Positions 25,630 to 34,560 of a stretch of DNA of 64,000 bases are shown piece by piece. Made by a program: the position numbers and the translations under genes. Position 1 is the stretch's first letter; the number at the start of each line of letters is the position of its first letter. The notes beneath the pieces were generated by a model. The model was given only the letters and a program-made list of their open reading frames with translations, ran no database searches and was not told the DNA's origin. The DNA lies in NCBI GenBank assembly GCA_017656425.1, contig JACDNV010000009.1:62001-126000 (forward strand). Reading direction: 5' to 3'. This DNA comes from Candidatus Neomarinimicrobiota bacterium. Its GTDB lineage: Bacteria > Fidelibacterota > UBA2242 > B5-G15.

Positions 25630-28326
25630 TTATTTTTTATCCAAAATTTCTCTAATCTTAAAAGCCATATCTTTTAAAGAATACGGTTTATTTATAAAGT
25701 TTACGTCTTTATCAATAATACCAGTATTTACAATGTAGTCATCTGTATATCCTGACGTAAATAATAGTTTAATGTTTGGGTAATTTTTTACAACGAGATC
25801 AGCTAATTCCTTACCGCTCATTCCTGGCATTATGATGTCTGTTATAAGCAGGTCAAACTTCCCATTGTTTAGTTCAAGTATACTAACTGCTTCATAACCA
25901 TTAGCAGCTGTATAGACTTTATATCCGAGAGTTTGTAATGTTTGTATCATCATGTCTTTTATATCTTGTTCATCTTCTACAAAAAGAATCGTTTCATTAC
26001 CTTTTGGAAGTTCTTGATCTATAAATTGAGATCCTTTATCCTTTGTTGATTTTGCATCTTCTTTAATAATTGGCCAGTAGACTTTGAATGTGGAGCCTTT
26101 CCCCGGTTCGGAGTAAACTGTAACCGTTCCATCATTTTGTTTTACTATTCCATAAACCGTAGATAGACCAAGACCTGTACCTTTACCAACGCCTTTTGTA
26201 GTAAAGAAAGGATCAAAAATCCTCTTTTTAATCTCTTTCGTCATACCAATACCTGTGTCACTCACAGAAATATATACATAGTCTCCTTCTTTAACTTCAG
26301 GGTCAATGGCTTTATATTTTGCATCTATGGATGATGTCCCTGTTTCAATAATGATTCTTTTATCGGTTGCATTTTCTTTTTCAAAGATGGCATCCCGTGC
26401 ATTAACTACAAGATTAAGGATTACTTGTTCAATCTGACGAGGGTCAGCGTTAATGTCTGGTAAATTTTGGTCGAGTAAAAATGTTAACTCTATGTTCTCA
26501 CTAATCAGTCTCCTAAGCATATTCTCCATATTATGTATTACATTATTCAGGTTTATCTTTTCAGGTCTAAAAAGTTGTTTTCTACTAAATGCTAATAGCT
26601 GGTTGACAAGGTCCTTTGCTTTGTCTGCTGATTCTTTTATAGTTATAAGAAATTTATGTGAAGAGGGATCATTTTTAATTAACTCCTGCCCGAGCAAAAT
26701 TTCAGTGTATCCTATTATAACAGTTAGAATATTATTAAAATCATGGGCAATCCCGCCGGCAAGCTGCCCAATAGCTTCAAGCTTCTGGGATTGTTTTAAT
26801 TGCTCCGCAAGAACCTTTTTCTCTTCTTCTGCTTTTTTTTCTTCAGTAATATCTGCTATGAACACATGAGTTTCCACCCCACCATCAGGCCCTTTTAATG
26901 GAACTGCTGACACTTCCGCGAAATATTCACTACCGTCATCTCTTAGAAGTTTCTCCTCAATTGGCTCAGCAAACTTTAGTTTTTCATATCCATTTTGTAT
27001 TCGTTTTTTTGCTATAATTTTTGATTCCTCAGAAACGAAATCCATTACATTTCTTCCCATTACCTGGTTAATGTTTTCTACGCCTGATAATTTTAGAAAA
27101 GTTTTATTAGCAAAGATAATTTTACCATCTTTATGTATAACTATTCCATATGGTGCATTTTCTACGACTTGTCTATACTTTTCCTCGCTTTCCCTAAGTT
27201 CTTGTTCTATTTTTTTTCTTTGTTTTATTTCCTGTTCGAGTTTTTCATTTATCTCGTTTAAAATTTTATTTCTTTTTTCAATATTTTTTAATCTAAGCTT
27301 TATTAACATAAGAATAATAAATGTGGATAGTATTCCTACGATAGTCCAGTGAATTGGAGTTTTCCAGAAGGGAGGAGAAATTTTTAACTTTACCTCGGTT
27401 CCTGTCTCATTCCATATACCATCATTATTTGATGCTTTAAATTGTAAAGTGTATTTACCCGGGGATAGGTTTGTAAAAGTTATTGTATTTCCATGCTCCA
27501 GATTAATCCATTTCTCACTCTTTCCTAAAAGTCGATAAGCATATTGATTCTTCTCAGGAATCCAGTGATTGAGACTTGCTATAGTAAGGCTAAATAGAAG
27601 ATCTTTGTAGGTTAAATTTATTTCTTTAGTGTAAGTAATTGCTTTATTAATTGGGCTATCTTCACCTGGCAGAATTTCTTTATTGAACACCTTTAACCTG
27701 GTTATTACTACCGGTGGAACAAAAGTATTTAATTTTATATCATCGGGATTAAATATATTAAATCCATTATTTCCACCAAATAGCATTTCTCCTGTTGATA
27801 GTTTAAAGTAAGAACCTACTCTGAAAAAGTTATCCTGTAATCCATCATAAACATTGTAATTTGTAAAGGTAAATTTTCTATAATTAAATTTACATATTCC
27901 ATTGTTTGTACTAATCCATAAATTCCCGCTATCATCTTCCAGAATTCCATTTATCACATCATTTGGTAAGCCATCTTTTGTTGTAATTCTTTTAAATGTT
28001 CCATTTTCACGGTCCATGAGATTTAATCCACCGGTCGTTCCAACCCACAACCTTCCCTCAGAATCTTCATATATGCAATTAACAAAATTATCACTTATTG
28101 TAGTTGGTATTGTATCGTTGTGTATATAATGTATGAATTTATTATTGTCCCTATCGAAGAGTTCCAGACCGTATCCAAAAGTTCCTATCCACAAATTCCC
28201 TCTTTTGTCCTCATAGACAGTATGAATATAATCAGTTGATATTGAGCCGGGATCATCTCCTCTGTATCTAAAGTGTAAAAATGTACTATCTTTTTCATTA
28301 AATAAATTTAACCCGCCACCATTCAC
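25630..28326 (-). CDS. hybrid two-component sensor kinase, C-terminal part of a frameshifted gene
   Basis: The 898 residues from the first ATG/GTG begin inside a beta-propeller; the same frame is open up to 28731. Order: Reg_prop repeats (LWIGTFGYGLELFD, LWVGTTGGLNLMD), a Y_Y_Y domain around residues 260-335, one transmembrane helix (WTIVGILSTFIILMLI), coiled coil, PAS (about 395-515), HisKA with the phospho-His in GIAHDFNNIL, HATPase (GTGLGLSTVYGI) and a receiver domain with the phospho-Asp in LLITDIIMPG. The N-terminal propeller half is in another frame at 28719-29801. It lacks the AraC-type output domain of classic HTCS regulators, so output must pass through another protein. Confidence 0.85.
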   Translation of the reverse strand: MNGGGLNLFNEKDSTFLHFRYRGDDPGSISTDYIHTVYEDKRGNLWIGTFGYGLELFDRDNNKFIHYIHNDTIPTTISDNFVNCIYEDSEGRLWVGTTGGLNLMDRENGTFKRITTKDGLPNDVINGILEDDSGNLWISTNNGICKFNYRKFTFTNYNVYDGLQDNFFRVGSYFKLSTGEMLFGGNNGFNIFNPDDIKLNTFVPPVVITRLKVFNKEILPGEDSPINKAITYTKEINLTYKDLLFSLTIASLNHWIPEKNQYAYRLLGKSEKWINLEHGNTITFTNLSPGKYTLQFKASNNDGIWNETGTEVKLKISPPFWKTPIHWTIVGILSTFIILMLIKLRLKNIEKRNKILNEINEKLEQEIKQRKKIEQELRESEEKYRQVVENAPYGIVIHKDGKIIFANKTFLKLSGVENINQVMGRNVMDFVSEESKIIAKKRIQNGYEKLKFAEPIEEKLLRDDGSEYFAEVSAVPLKGPDGGVETHVFIADITEEKKAEEEKKVLAEQLKQSQKLEAIGQLAGGIAHDFNNILTVIIGYTEILLGQELIKNDPSSHKFLITIKESADKAKDLVNQLLAFSRKQLFRPEKINLNNVIHNMENMLRRLISENIELTFLLDQNLPDINADPRQIEQVILNLVVNARDAIFEKENATDKRIIIETGTSSIDAKYKAIDPEVKEGDYVYISVSDTGIGMTKEIKKRIFDPFFTTKGVGKGTGLGLSTVYGIVKQNDGTVTVYSEPGKGSTFKVYWPIIKEDAKSTKDKGSQFIDQELPKGNETILFVEDEQDIKDMMIQTLQTLGYKVYTAANGYEAVSILELNNGKFDLLITDIIMPGMSGKELADLVVKNYPNIKLLFTSGYTDDYIVNTGIIDKDVNFINKPYSLKDMAFKIREILDKK

Positions 28327-28718
28327 GGCGAGCCATATATTCCCTTCACTGTCTTGAAATATATCTCTTATGTCGTTTCCGCTTATACTACCGGGATTTT
28401 TTTCATCATGTAAAAAATATATTAGTTTTCCGTTAGAGGGGTCCCATAGGTTTACGCCATAGAGATATGTACCTATCCATAATCTATTTTTGTTATCTAC
28501 CAGTAGAGATAAGACTCCATCATATGATAGTTGTTTTTTCGCAATGTCATTCTCAAAGTCGTAAAAGATATTATTTTCTCTATCCCATAGATTAAGACCA
28601 CGTCCATCGTGACCTATCCATATCTTACCATCTGGTGCTTCTTCAAAACATGAGATTCCGTTTCCGTTCAGATCGTTGTTCTGTCCGGTAGAGTAATAAT
28701 GTTTGAATTTTTCTAACT

Positions 28719-29801
28719 CTATATTAAAAAATTAAAATAACTAACTGCTCCATCATAAGATGCTATCCATATGGTTCCAATATTATCTTCATAAATGTTG
28801 TGTATAGACCAACCACTTATTGAATATTTATCGTACTGCGAGGGTATATATCGGTAAAATTTCTGTTGCTTTCTATCGAATAGACATAGACTTTGATTTT
28901 CAGTCCCAACCCATAGGTTGCCGTGCGAATCTTCTAATATAGATATTACATAATCGCTCGGTATGCTGTTTGGTATTTCAGGATTATACCTATATTGAAT
29001 AAAATTATCTTTTTCTCTATTATATAAATTTAACCCTCCGCCATGTGTGCATATCCATATATTTCCACTTCTATCTTTGTAGACTTTCCATATCTTATTA
29101 CTACTCAGGCTATGAGGGTCATTTGGATCATTTAAGTAATGGATAAATTTTTTTGCTTTAGGCTCATACCTATATATGCCTTTGCCATAAGTTCCTATCC
29201 AGATATTGCCATCGTTATCCTCGGCCAGACTTCTGAATATTGTTGTTGAGATTGTGTCTGTTATTGGTATATTTTTGTAATATGTTTTGTCTTTAGTATC
29301 GTGATTATATTTTAATATTCCATCGAAATCGTAGGCAATCCACAGATTCCCCTCATGATCTTCTATAATGTCTCTTACGTATTTAAATTGTATTCCAGTT
29401 CTTTTCTTTCCAAATGGATCTATTACGATAAAGTTATCCATTTCCCTGTTATATAAATTCAAACCTCCTCCGAAAGTGCCAATCCACAGGTTACCTTTGC
29501 TATCTTCAAGCATTACCATTATATAGTTATGAGAAATTGATGTTGAATCCTCAGGATCATATCTATAGACCTTTATGTCTTTTCCGTCATACCTGTTGAG
29601 CCCATCCTGAGTACCAAACCACATAAATCCAATCTTATCTCTTATTATAGAGGTTACAAACTTATATGATAAGCCCTGTTTTGCATCTATATGCCTGAAC
29701 TTAATCCGAGGAGGATATTCGTTTTGAGGGTATATAGTCATATGTATCGTTAGAATGAACAGATAGGCTAACCTTTTGATAATAATATTGTACTGTTTCA
29801 T
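28719..29801 (-). CDS. hybrid sensor kinase, N-terminal propeller part of the same frameshifted gene
   Basis: This 360-residue ORF has a signal peptide-like start (RLAYLFILTIHMTIYP) and then seven or so Reg_prop blades of the form GNLWIGTFGGGLNLYNRE. It ends at TAG (28719-28721) just after AVSYFNFLI. The next frame reads FFNIELEKFKHYY and continues blade after blade into the 25630-28326 ORF. The break falls in TTTTAATTTTTTAAT (28723-28737 on the minus strand), a near-tandem repeat prone to slippage. The two ORFs were clearly one gene of about 1390 residues. The propeller would sense a periplasmic ligand, probably a carbohydrate given the adjacent GH88/GH105 gene. It follows that hydrolase by 117 bp. 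Confidence 0.83.
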   Translation of the reverse strand: MKQYNIIIKRLAYLFILTIHMTIYPQNEYPPRIKFRHIDAKQGLSYKFVTSIIRDKIGFMWFGTQDGLNRYDGKDIKVYRYDPEDSTSISHNYIMVMLEDSKGNLWIGTFGGGLNLYNREMDNFIVIDPFGKKRTGIQFKYVRDIIEDHEGNLWIAYDFDGILKYNHDTKDKTYYKNIPITDTISTTIFRSLAEDNDGNIWIGTYGKGIYRYEPKAKKFIHYLNDPNDPHSLSSNKIWKVYKDRSGNIWICTHGGGLNLYNREKDNFIQYRYNPEIPNSIPSDYVISILEDSHGNLWVGTENQSLCLFDRKQQKFYRYIPSQYDKYSISGWSIHNIYEDNIGTIWIASYDGAVSYFNFLI

Positions 29802-29918
29802 GACACTGCCTTCATCTCCAATCCACCCGATTTAATTTATGGTTTAATTATTTAATGATAAAGATAAAAATTATTTAACTACTTTTCTGTGCTATCTTAT
29901 GTGAGCTGTAGCAAATTT

Positions 29919-31013
29919 TTAATCTTCCCTGTATTTCCATTCAATCATTTTAGATGTTAGCCATAACATTGGCGCCTGTCCATGAAAATCACCGCATACT
30001 CTTGGTCTTTTTAGATAAAATTCAAGGTCGTTTACCTGACCTGTGCCAACGCATACTTCTCTCAAATTACCATCTTTATTAAGATGATTGACTAAAGCAA
30101 TCCACGCTTTTTTCACTGCTTTTAAATATTTTTTCTTTGGTAGTAAGCCTTTATCTATACCAACTGCCATTGCGTACGCAAACATCGCCGTACAAGATGA
30201 TTCTGTCCATGAATAGGGATAATCGATTATCTGGCGCCACATGCCGTTTTCAGTCTGATACTGCAATAAAGCAGACATCATCTTTCTGTATCCCTTAAGA
30301 ATTATATAATAATATTCATTTTCCTTAGGTAAACTACTCAGTACCTCGGCCATGGCTGATGCTACCCATCCATTTCCTCTACCCCAAAAATAATGACTTA
30401 CGCCACCGTGGAAAAATAATCCGTTGGTTTGCTGAAGGCTATCTATATACACCGATAGAAATTTAGCTGCTCGCTCAGCGTAAATGTTTTTACCTGTTGC
30501 TCTATATGTCTGTATCTGAAGCATACCTACCATATACATATCATCGATCCAGAAACGAGCCTCATGAGTAAGCCCGTGCGTTTCTAATGTGTCCCACTGG
30601 TAATCTGCAAATGTTAGCCCCTGCTTTAAAAAATCCTCTTTACCCGTTACAAGGTAAATTTCCAGTGGGACAATACCAATAACACTTAAATCAACATGAG
30701 GTCTTCTACATACTAATATAGATGTGTCATATAGGAGGGGTTCATATCTGGCAATAATTTTTTCTATTAAATCCTTTCTTTGAGTTAATCTGGCATATCT
30801 CAATGCTCCTACTGCAGTACCTGCTTCTGAATAGTGAAGACCTCTATTGATATAAATCATATAGTCTCTTTGTAGCAGGTTCTCAACAATTTTTTCTCCT
30901 ATCAAGACAGGATCATATTTTCCTTCTAGGAATTTTAAATTTTTGGCTAAGGTTATAAGGTTTATACAAATAACCAATAATAATATTGTAACAGGTAATC
31001 CAGATTTTTTCAT
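29919..31013 (-). CDS. GH88/GH105-family unsaturated uronyl hydrolase, exported
   Basis: This protein has 364 residues from the ATG at 31013, which has GGAG at the right distance; the ATG at 31025 does not. A signal peptide (KKSGLPVTILLLVICINLITLA) is followed by an (alpha/alpha)6 barrel. WIDDMYMVGMLQI holds the catalytic Asp region, and GVSHYFWGRGNGWVASAMAE and PYSWTESSCTAMFAYAMA are typical of YteR/GH105. Such enzymes remove the unsaturated uronic acid left by polysaccharide lyases acting on pectin, rhamnogalacturonan, ulvan or glycosaminoglycans. It lies 28 bp after rlmD and just upstream of the sensor kinase, which may respond to its substrate. The exact polysaccharide is unknown. Confidence 0.82.
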   Translation of the reverse strand: MKKSGLPVTILLLVICINLITLAKNLKFLEGKYDPVLIGEKIVENLLQRDYMIYINRGLHYSEAGTAVGALRYARLTQRKDLIEKIIARYEPLLYDTSILVCRRPHVDLSVIGIVPLEIYLVTGKEDFLKQGLTFADYQWDTLETHGLTHEARFWIDDMYMVGMLQIQTYRATGKNIYAERAAKFLSVYIDSLQQTNGLFFHGGVSHYFWGRGNGWVASAMAEVLSSLPKENEYYYIILKGYRKMMSALLQYQTENGMWRQIIDYPYSWTESSCTAMFAYAMAVGIDKGLLPKKKYLKAVKKAWIALVNHLNKDGNLREVCVGTGQVNDLEFYLKRPRVCGDFHGQAPMLWLTSKMIEWKYRED

Positions 31014-31041
31014 GTTCTCCTCCATAATTTATTATTGTTGC

Positions 31042-32463
31042 TTATTTTTCAAGTTTTGCAACCGTTTCGACGTGTGGTGTATGAGGAAACATATCAACCG
31101 GTTGTATCTCAATAAGTTTATAATTTCCCTCATTAATAAGTAGACTTATATCCCTGGCTTGAGTTGATGGTTTACAAGAAACATATACTATTTTAGGAGG
31201 TGAAATTTTTATTATTTCCTTTATGAGTTTTGGTGACATACCTGATCTTGGAGGATCGGTGATCATTACATCCGGCGATGGTATTTCTTTTAATATTTGG
31301 CTAAAGAATTTAGAAGGTCTGCTAAGATCAACCTCGAAAAACTCTACATTGTTGATACCGTTATCTTTTGCATTAAGTTTCGCATATTTAATAGAGTCCT
31401 GTCTCACCTCAAAACCAAAAACTGATTTTGCTTTATCTGCTATATAGAGTGATATTGTTCCGATTCCAGAGAATAAATCCCAAACAATCTGATTGCCATT
31501 TAAATCAGCGTAATTCTTAATCACAGTATATAAATCCTCAACGGTTTCTGAGTTTGTCTGAAAAAATGACAGCGGTGAAATCTTATATTGAAGTCCTGCT
31601 ATCTTTTCATGGATGTAATCTCTACCAAAAAGAGTATAATATTTTTCAGCATCTACTATTCCAGCTAAACCAGTATAGCAAGAAATAGTAAAACTCTCTA
31701 GGTTACTTAGTCCATTTTTAATTGTTTCTACAAATGGCCGAAATATATCAATCCACTTTTCATCTATGGAATTTATTACTAAATTTATCATCACCTCATC
31801 TGTCATATAGCCTTTTCTGATTACAAGATGCCTTAAAAGACCTTGATGGGTTTTCTGATTGTAGCATGGAATATTATTTTTTAGAGCAAATTCTCTAAAA
31901 GCTTTTAATATGAATTGAGCTTCCTCTGGAGCTATTAGACAATCGTCAATATCAATTGCCTTATAGTAATTGTTTGGCGCTCGTAAGCCAAGAGCAAAAT
32001 TTAGAGGTTTTTCTTTATCAAAATCGGCAATCCATCTCTTATCTGAAAAAGCAAATTCCATTTTGTTTCTATATCTATATATTTTTTTTGAAGGTATTAT
32101 ATCATTTATCTTGATTCTTTTTATATTTCCGAGCTTGTTAAAAATATCTTCAATCTGCTTTTTTAAAAATTTTTTCTGATATTCGTATTTTATATTTTGA
32201 TATTTACATCCTCCGCAGTGGTAAAAATACTTGCATTGTGGAGTCTCCTCAATTTCGCTCTGCTGAACTACTTTTAATAATTTTGCTTTACCATAGTCGC
32301 TTCTGGTTTTTTTTACTTCAGCAAGGATTTTCTGTCCTGGCACAGAGTTATCAACGAAGATTACATAACCATTGACTTTGGCTAAGCCCAGCCCACCGTA
32401 TACCAGGTCCTCTATTTTAAGCTCTAATACCTGCCCCTTTTTCACCGGAATCATTTTATTCAA
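31042..32463 (-). CDS. RNA uracil-C5 methyltransferase (RlmD/TrmA family)
   Basis: This 473-residue SAM-dependent methyltransferase opens with a TRAM domain (about residues 6-62, GQVLELKIEDLVYGGLG). The Fe-S cysteines follow in CKYFYHCGGCKYQ, with the fourth probably in DDCLIAPEE. The SAM-binding DLFSGIGTISLYIADKAK and the catalytic region DPPRSGM with VSCKPSTQARD (nucleophilic Cys) end in HTPHVETVAKLEK. Target may be 23S rRNA U1939 (RlmD) or tRNA U54. With the TtuA-like protein also encoded here, a tRNA m5U54 role is attractive because s2T54 needs prior C5 methylation. The start overlaps the HD-GYP gene by 8 bp. Confidence 0.88.
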   Translation of the reverse strand: MNKMIPVKKGQVLELKIEDLVYGGLGLAKVNGYVIFVDNSVPGQKILAEVKKTRSDYGKAKLLKVVQQSEIEETPQCKYFYHCGGCKYQNIKYEYQKKFLKKQIEDIFNKLGNIKRIKINDIIPSKKIYRYRNKMEFAFSDKRWIADFDKEKPLNFALGLRAPNNYYKAIDIDDCLIAPEEAQFILKAFREFALKNNIPCYNQKTHQGLLRHLVIRKGYMTDEVMINLVINSIDEKWIDIFRPFVETIKNGLSNLESFTISCYTGLAGIVDAEKYYTLFGRDYIHEKIAGLQYKISPLSFFQTNSETVEDLYTVIKNYADLNGNQIVWDLFSGIGTISLYIADKAKSVFGFEVRQDSIKYAKLNAKDNGINNVEFFEVDLSRPSKFFSQILKEIPSPDVMITDPPRSGMSPKLIKEIIKISPPKIVYVSCKPSTQARDISLLINEGNYKLIEIQPVDMFPHTPHVETVAKLEK

Positions 32464-34045
32464 AGTCTGTTTTATCTATTTGCCAGTCGTATAAGTATTT
32501 CTTTGCATAATCAAGGTAAATTTTTTCTTTTTTAAAAAGTTCGAATAAATTAGGATCTATATGTCTATCCTTAGCCATAAATTCCATTATCCTCATCACT
32601 TCTGACAATTTTTTTGCAGGTTTGTATGGTCTATCTCGAGCAGTAAGTGCTTCAAAAATGTCGGATAGAGCAAGTATTCTTGCCTGAACTGAAAGTTGAG
32701 CTTCTTTTAAGCCATTTGGATATCCTGAGCCATCCAACTTTTCATGATGACTGCCAGCTATTTCTGGTACTCGCTTTAGCTTTTTTGGATATGGTAGTTG
32801 ATTTAGCATTTTTATCGTTACAACCACATGATTATTTATAATTTGACGCTCCTCATCAGTTAGAGTGCCTCGACAAACCAGTAAATTTTTTACCTCATCA
32901 TCATTTAATAGATTAACCTTTTTATTATCAATTTTTATTTTACGTTTTGCAATCTGTCTAATTTTGTTTTTTAAATCTTCATTTAGAATCTCTCCACCAG
33001 TATTACATCTTTCAATTATTTTTAATTCTTCATTAAGACTTTCTATATCAGGTTCTGTTGATATTTTTTTGGCATTTTCTTTCTTATATTCACTCATCAA
33101 TTTTTTTAAATAAATATCCCTTTTTAAGACCTCATACCTCCAGCGTATTTCATTAATTCTATCATAAATGGTCTCAAGTTTTGTTGCTTTATCAACGACA
33201 TATTCTGGAATAACAATTTTTCCAATATCATGCATCCATGCAGCAATTCTCAATTCTTTCAACTCATCGTCCGAGAATTTTAACCTGTCAAATGGTGGAT
33301 AATCAACCTGATTGATTTTATTGGCAATCATCATAGTAAGATCAGCGACTCTCTCGATATGACCAGCAGTATATGGTGATTTCTCGTCAATAGCAGTAGC
33401 AATAACCTGTATAAATGATTCAAATAAATTCTCAAGGTCTCGGATTAGTCTTGTATTATTAATTGAAACAGCAGCTTGTGATGCCAGTGATGAGATTAAT
33501 TCTTCATCATCTTTGGTAAAAGCTCTTACCTGCCCTGTTTCTATATCAATGGCATTTATTAGCTGAAGAACTCCTATAATTTCGTCTTCGTGATCTTTCA
33601 TCGGGACAACGAGCATTGATTTCGACCTGTAGCCTGTGTTTTTATCAAATGCTCTTGTTCCAGAAAAATCAAATCCATCAACATAATAGACATCTGGAAT
33701 GTTTACAATTTCACCTGTTAAAGATACATAGCAGGATACCATGGCAAAGTTGGGTTTACCGTTTATATATAAATTTAGTGGTTTCCAGTTTATTGGGTTT
33801 CCTGACACTCCTCCCATTTTTATTTTCAGACTATCATTTTGCACGATTTCAAAATTCAGGTGTTTTTTATCATCACTAACCAGATAAAGAGTACCACCAT
33901 CGGCGCTTGTAAATTTCCTTGCCTGTTCAAGTATCATCTGAAGAAGCTTGGGGAGATTATGTTCGGATGATAAAGCTACTCCAATTTTTGTCAAGGTTTT
34001 TACAAGACTCTGTAATCTTTCTAAATTATCTTTTGTCTTATCCAT
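32456..34045 (-). CDS. GAF domain HD-GYP cyclic-di-GMP phosphodiesterase-like protein
   Basis: This 529-residue protein has an N-terminal GAF domain (about residues 20-190) and an HD-GYP domain from about 205. The HD motif is in AAWMHDIGKIVIPE, the following SHHEKLDGSGYPNGL is the GYP motif, and ILALSDIFEALTARDRPYKP completes it. An insertion of about 105 residues, rich in Lys/Glu, lies between the HD and GYP halves, which is unusual. It is soluble and should hydrolyse c-di-GMP or a related dinucleotide under control of the GAF ligand. It is the first gene of the rlmD-GH105-sensor run. Confidence 0.9.
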   Translation of the reverse strand: MDKTKDNLERLQSLVKTLTKIGVALSSEHNLPKLLQMILEQARKFTSADGGTLYLVSDDKKHLNFEIVQNDSLKIKMGGVSGNPINWKPLNLYINGKPNFAMVSCYVSLTGEIVNIPDVYYVDGFDFSGTRAFDKNTGYRSKSMLVVPMKDHEDEIIGVLQLINAIDIETGQVRAFTKDDEELISSLASQAAVSINNTRLIRDLENLFESFIQVIATAIDEKSPYTAGHIERVADLTMMIANKINQVDYPPFDRLKFSDDELKELRIAAWMHDIGKIVIPEYVVDKATKLETIYDRINEIRWRYEVLKRDIYLKKLMSEYKKENAKKISTEPDIESLNEELKIIERCNTGGEILNEDLKNKIRQIAKRKIKIDNKKVNLLNDDEVKNLLVCRGTLTDEERQIINNHVVVTIKMLNQLPYPKKLKRVPEIAGSHHEKLDGSGYPNGLKEAQLSVQARILALSDIFEALTARDRPYKPAKKLSEVMRIMEFMAKDRHIDPNLFELFKKEKIYLDYAKKYLYDWQIDKTDFE

Positions 34046-34099
34046 TCGGCTATATAATAAACTTAACTACTATAAAAGATAGTTAATATTATCCTAGGT

Positions 34100-34136
34100 T
34101 ACAAAAAGAAAAAGACTCCGCCGAATAGCGGAGTCA
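34100..34136 (-). terminator. rho-independent terminator of the 77-residue protein gene
   Basis: Read on the minus strand, an 8-bp stem (GACTCCGC with GCGGAGTC, loop TATTCG) at 34114-34135 is followed by TTTTTCTTTTT. It lies about 35 bases after the stop at 34170 and before the HD-GYP start, so it isolates the small gene from the operon below. Confidence 0.9.
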
Positions 34137-34169
34137 AAGATTTCCCAAAATAGATAATACAGGTTAATT

Positions 34170-34403
34170 TTAGCCTGCTTTTCTTCCTCTGGCCATTTTG
34201 GCTCTTGCGATGTCACCATCCTTATCAATAAAATAGAGGTACCCATCTTCTCTTTTTACATTGGCTGTGTAGACTACTTCCGCTCCACCCCCCTTATCTT
34301 TTCCACGTGCCATTTTTGATCTTGCGACGTTTCCGTTTTTGTCAACATAGTACAAATAACCTTTTTCTTTTTTAATCCCACATCTTACAACTTTTTCTGC
34401 CAT
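34170..34403 (-). CDS. 77-residue basic protein made of two 29-residue repeats
   Basis: Residues 10-38 and 49-77 are near copies, offset by 39. Each has a K/R-E/D-x-GYLY(Y/F)(V/I)DK core, then (N/D)G(N/D)(V/I)AR(S/A)KMARG and a basic end. The pattern suggests two beta-hairpins with Lys/Arg-rich loops, and the net charge is strongly positive, so nucleic acid or ribosome binding is plausible but unproven. There is one Cys near the N-terminus. The gene stands alone with a near-consensus promoter (34454-34482), an AGGAGGT ribosome site 8 bases from the ATG and a strong terminator, the signs of high expression. I recall similar short proteins in related candidate phyla but know no function. Confidence 0.75.
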   Translation of the reverse strand: MAEKVVRCGIKKEKGYLYYVDKNGNVARSKMARGKDKGGGAEVVYTANVKREDGYLYFIDKDGDIARAKMARGRKAG

Positions 34404-34453
34404 AATTTTTTACCTCCTTTTATTTCCTTAACGCTTCCTCTTCATTTTATATA

Positions 34454-34482
34454 ATCTTAAATTACAAAATTGTAAATGTCAA
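34454..34482 (-). promoter_or_regulatory. sigma-70-type promoter of the 77-residue protein gene
   Basis: On the minus strand TTGACA (34482-34477) and TAAGAT (34459-34454) are separated by 17 bases. The start codon is about 50 bases downstream, with a full AGGAGGT site between. This is the clearest promoter I see in the window. Confidence 0.7.
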
Positions 34483-34560
34483 GAAAATCTTTCGTCGATT
34501 TATATAAAAAATTAAGGAAAACACTATAATTTTTATTTTGCAAGGCAAATTCTTGGCTAT

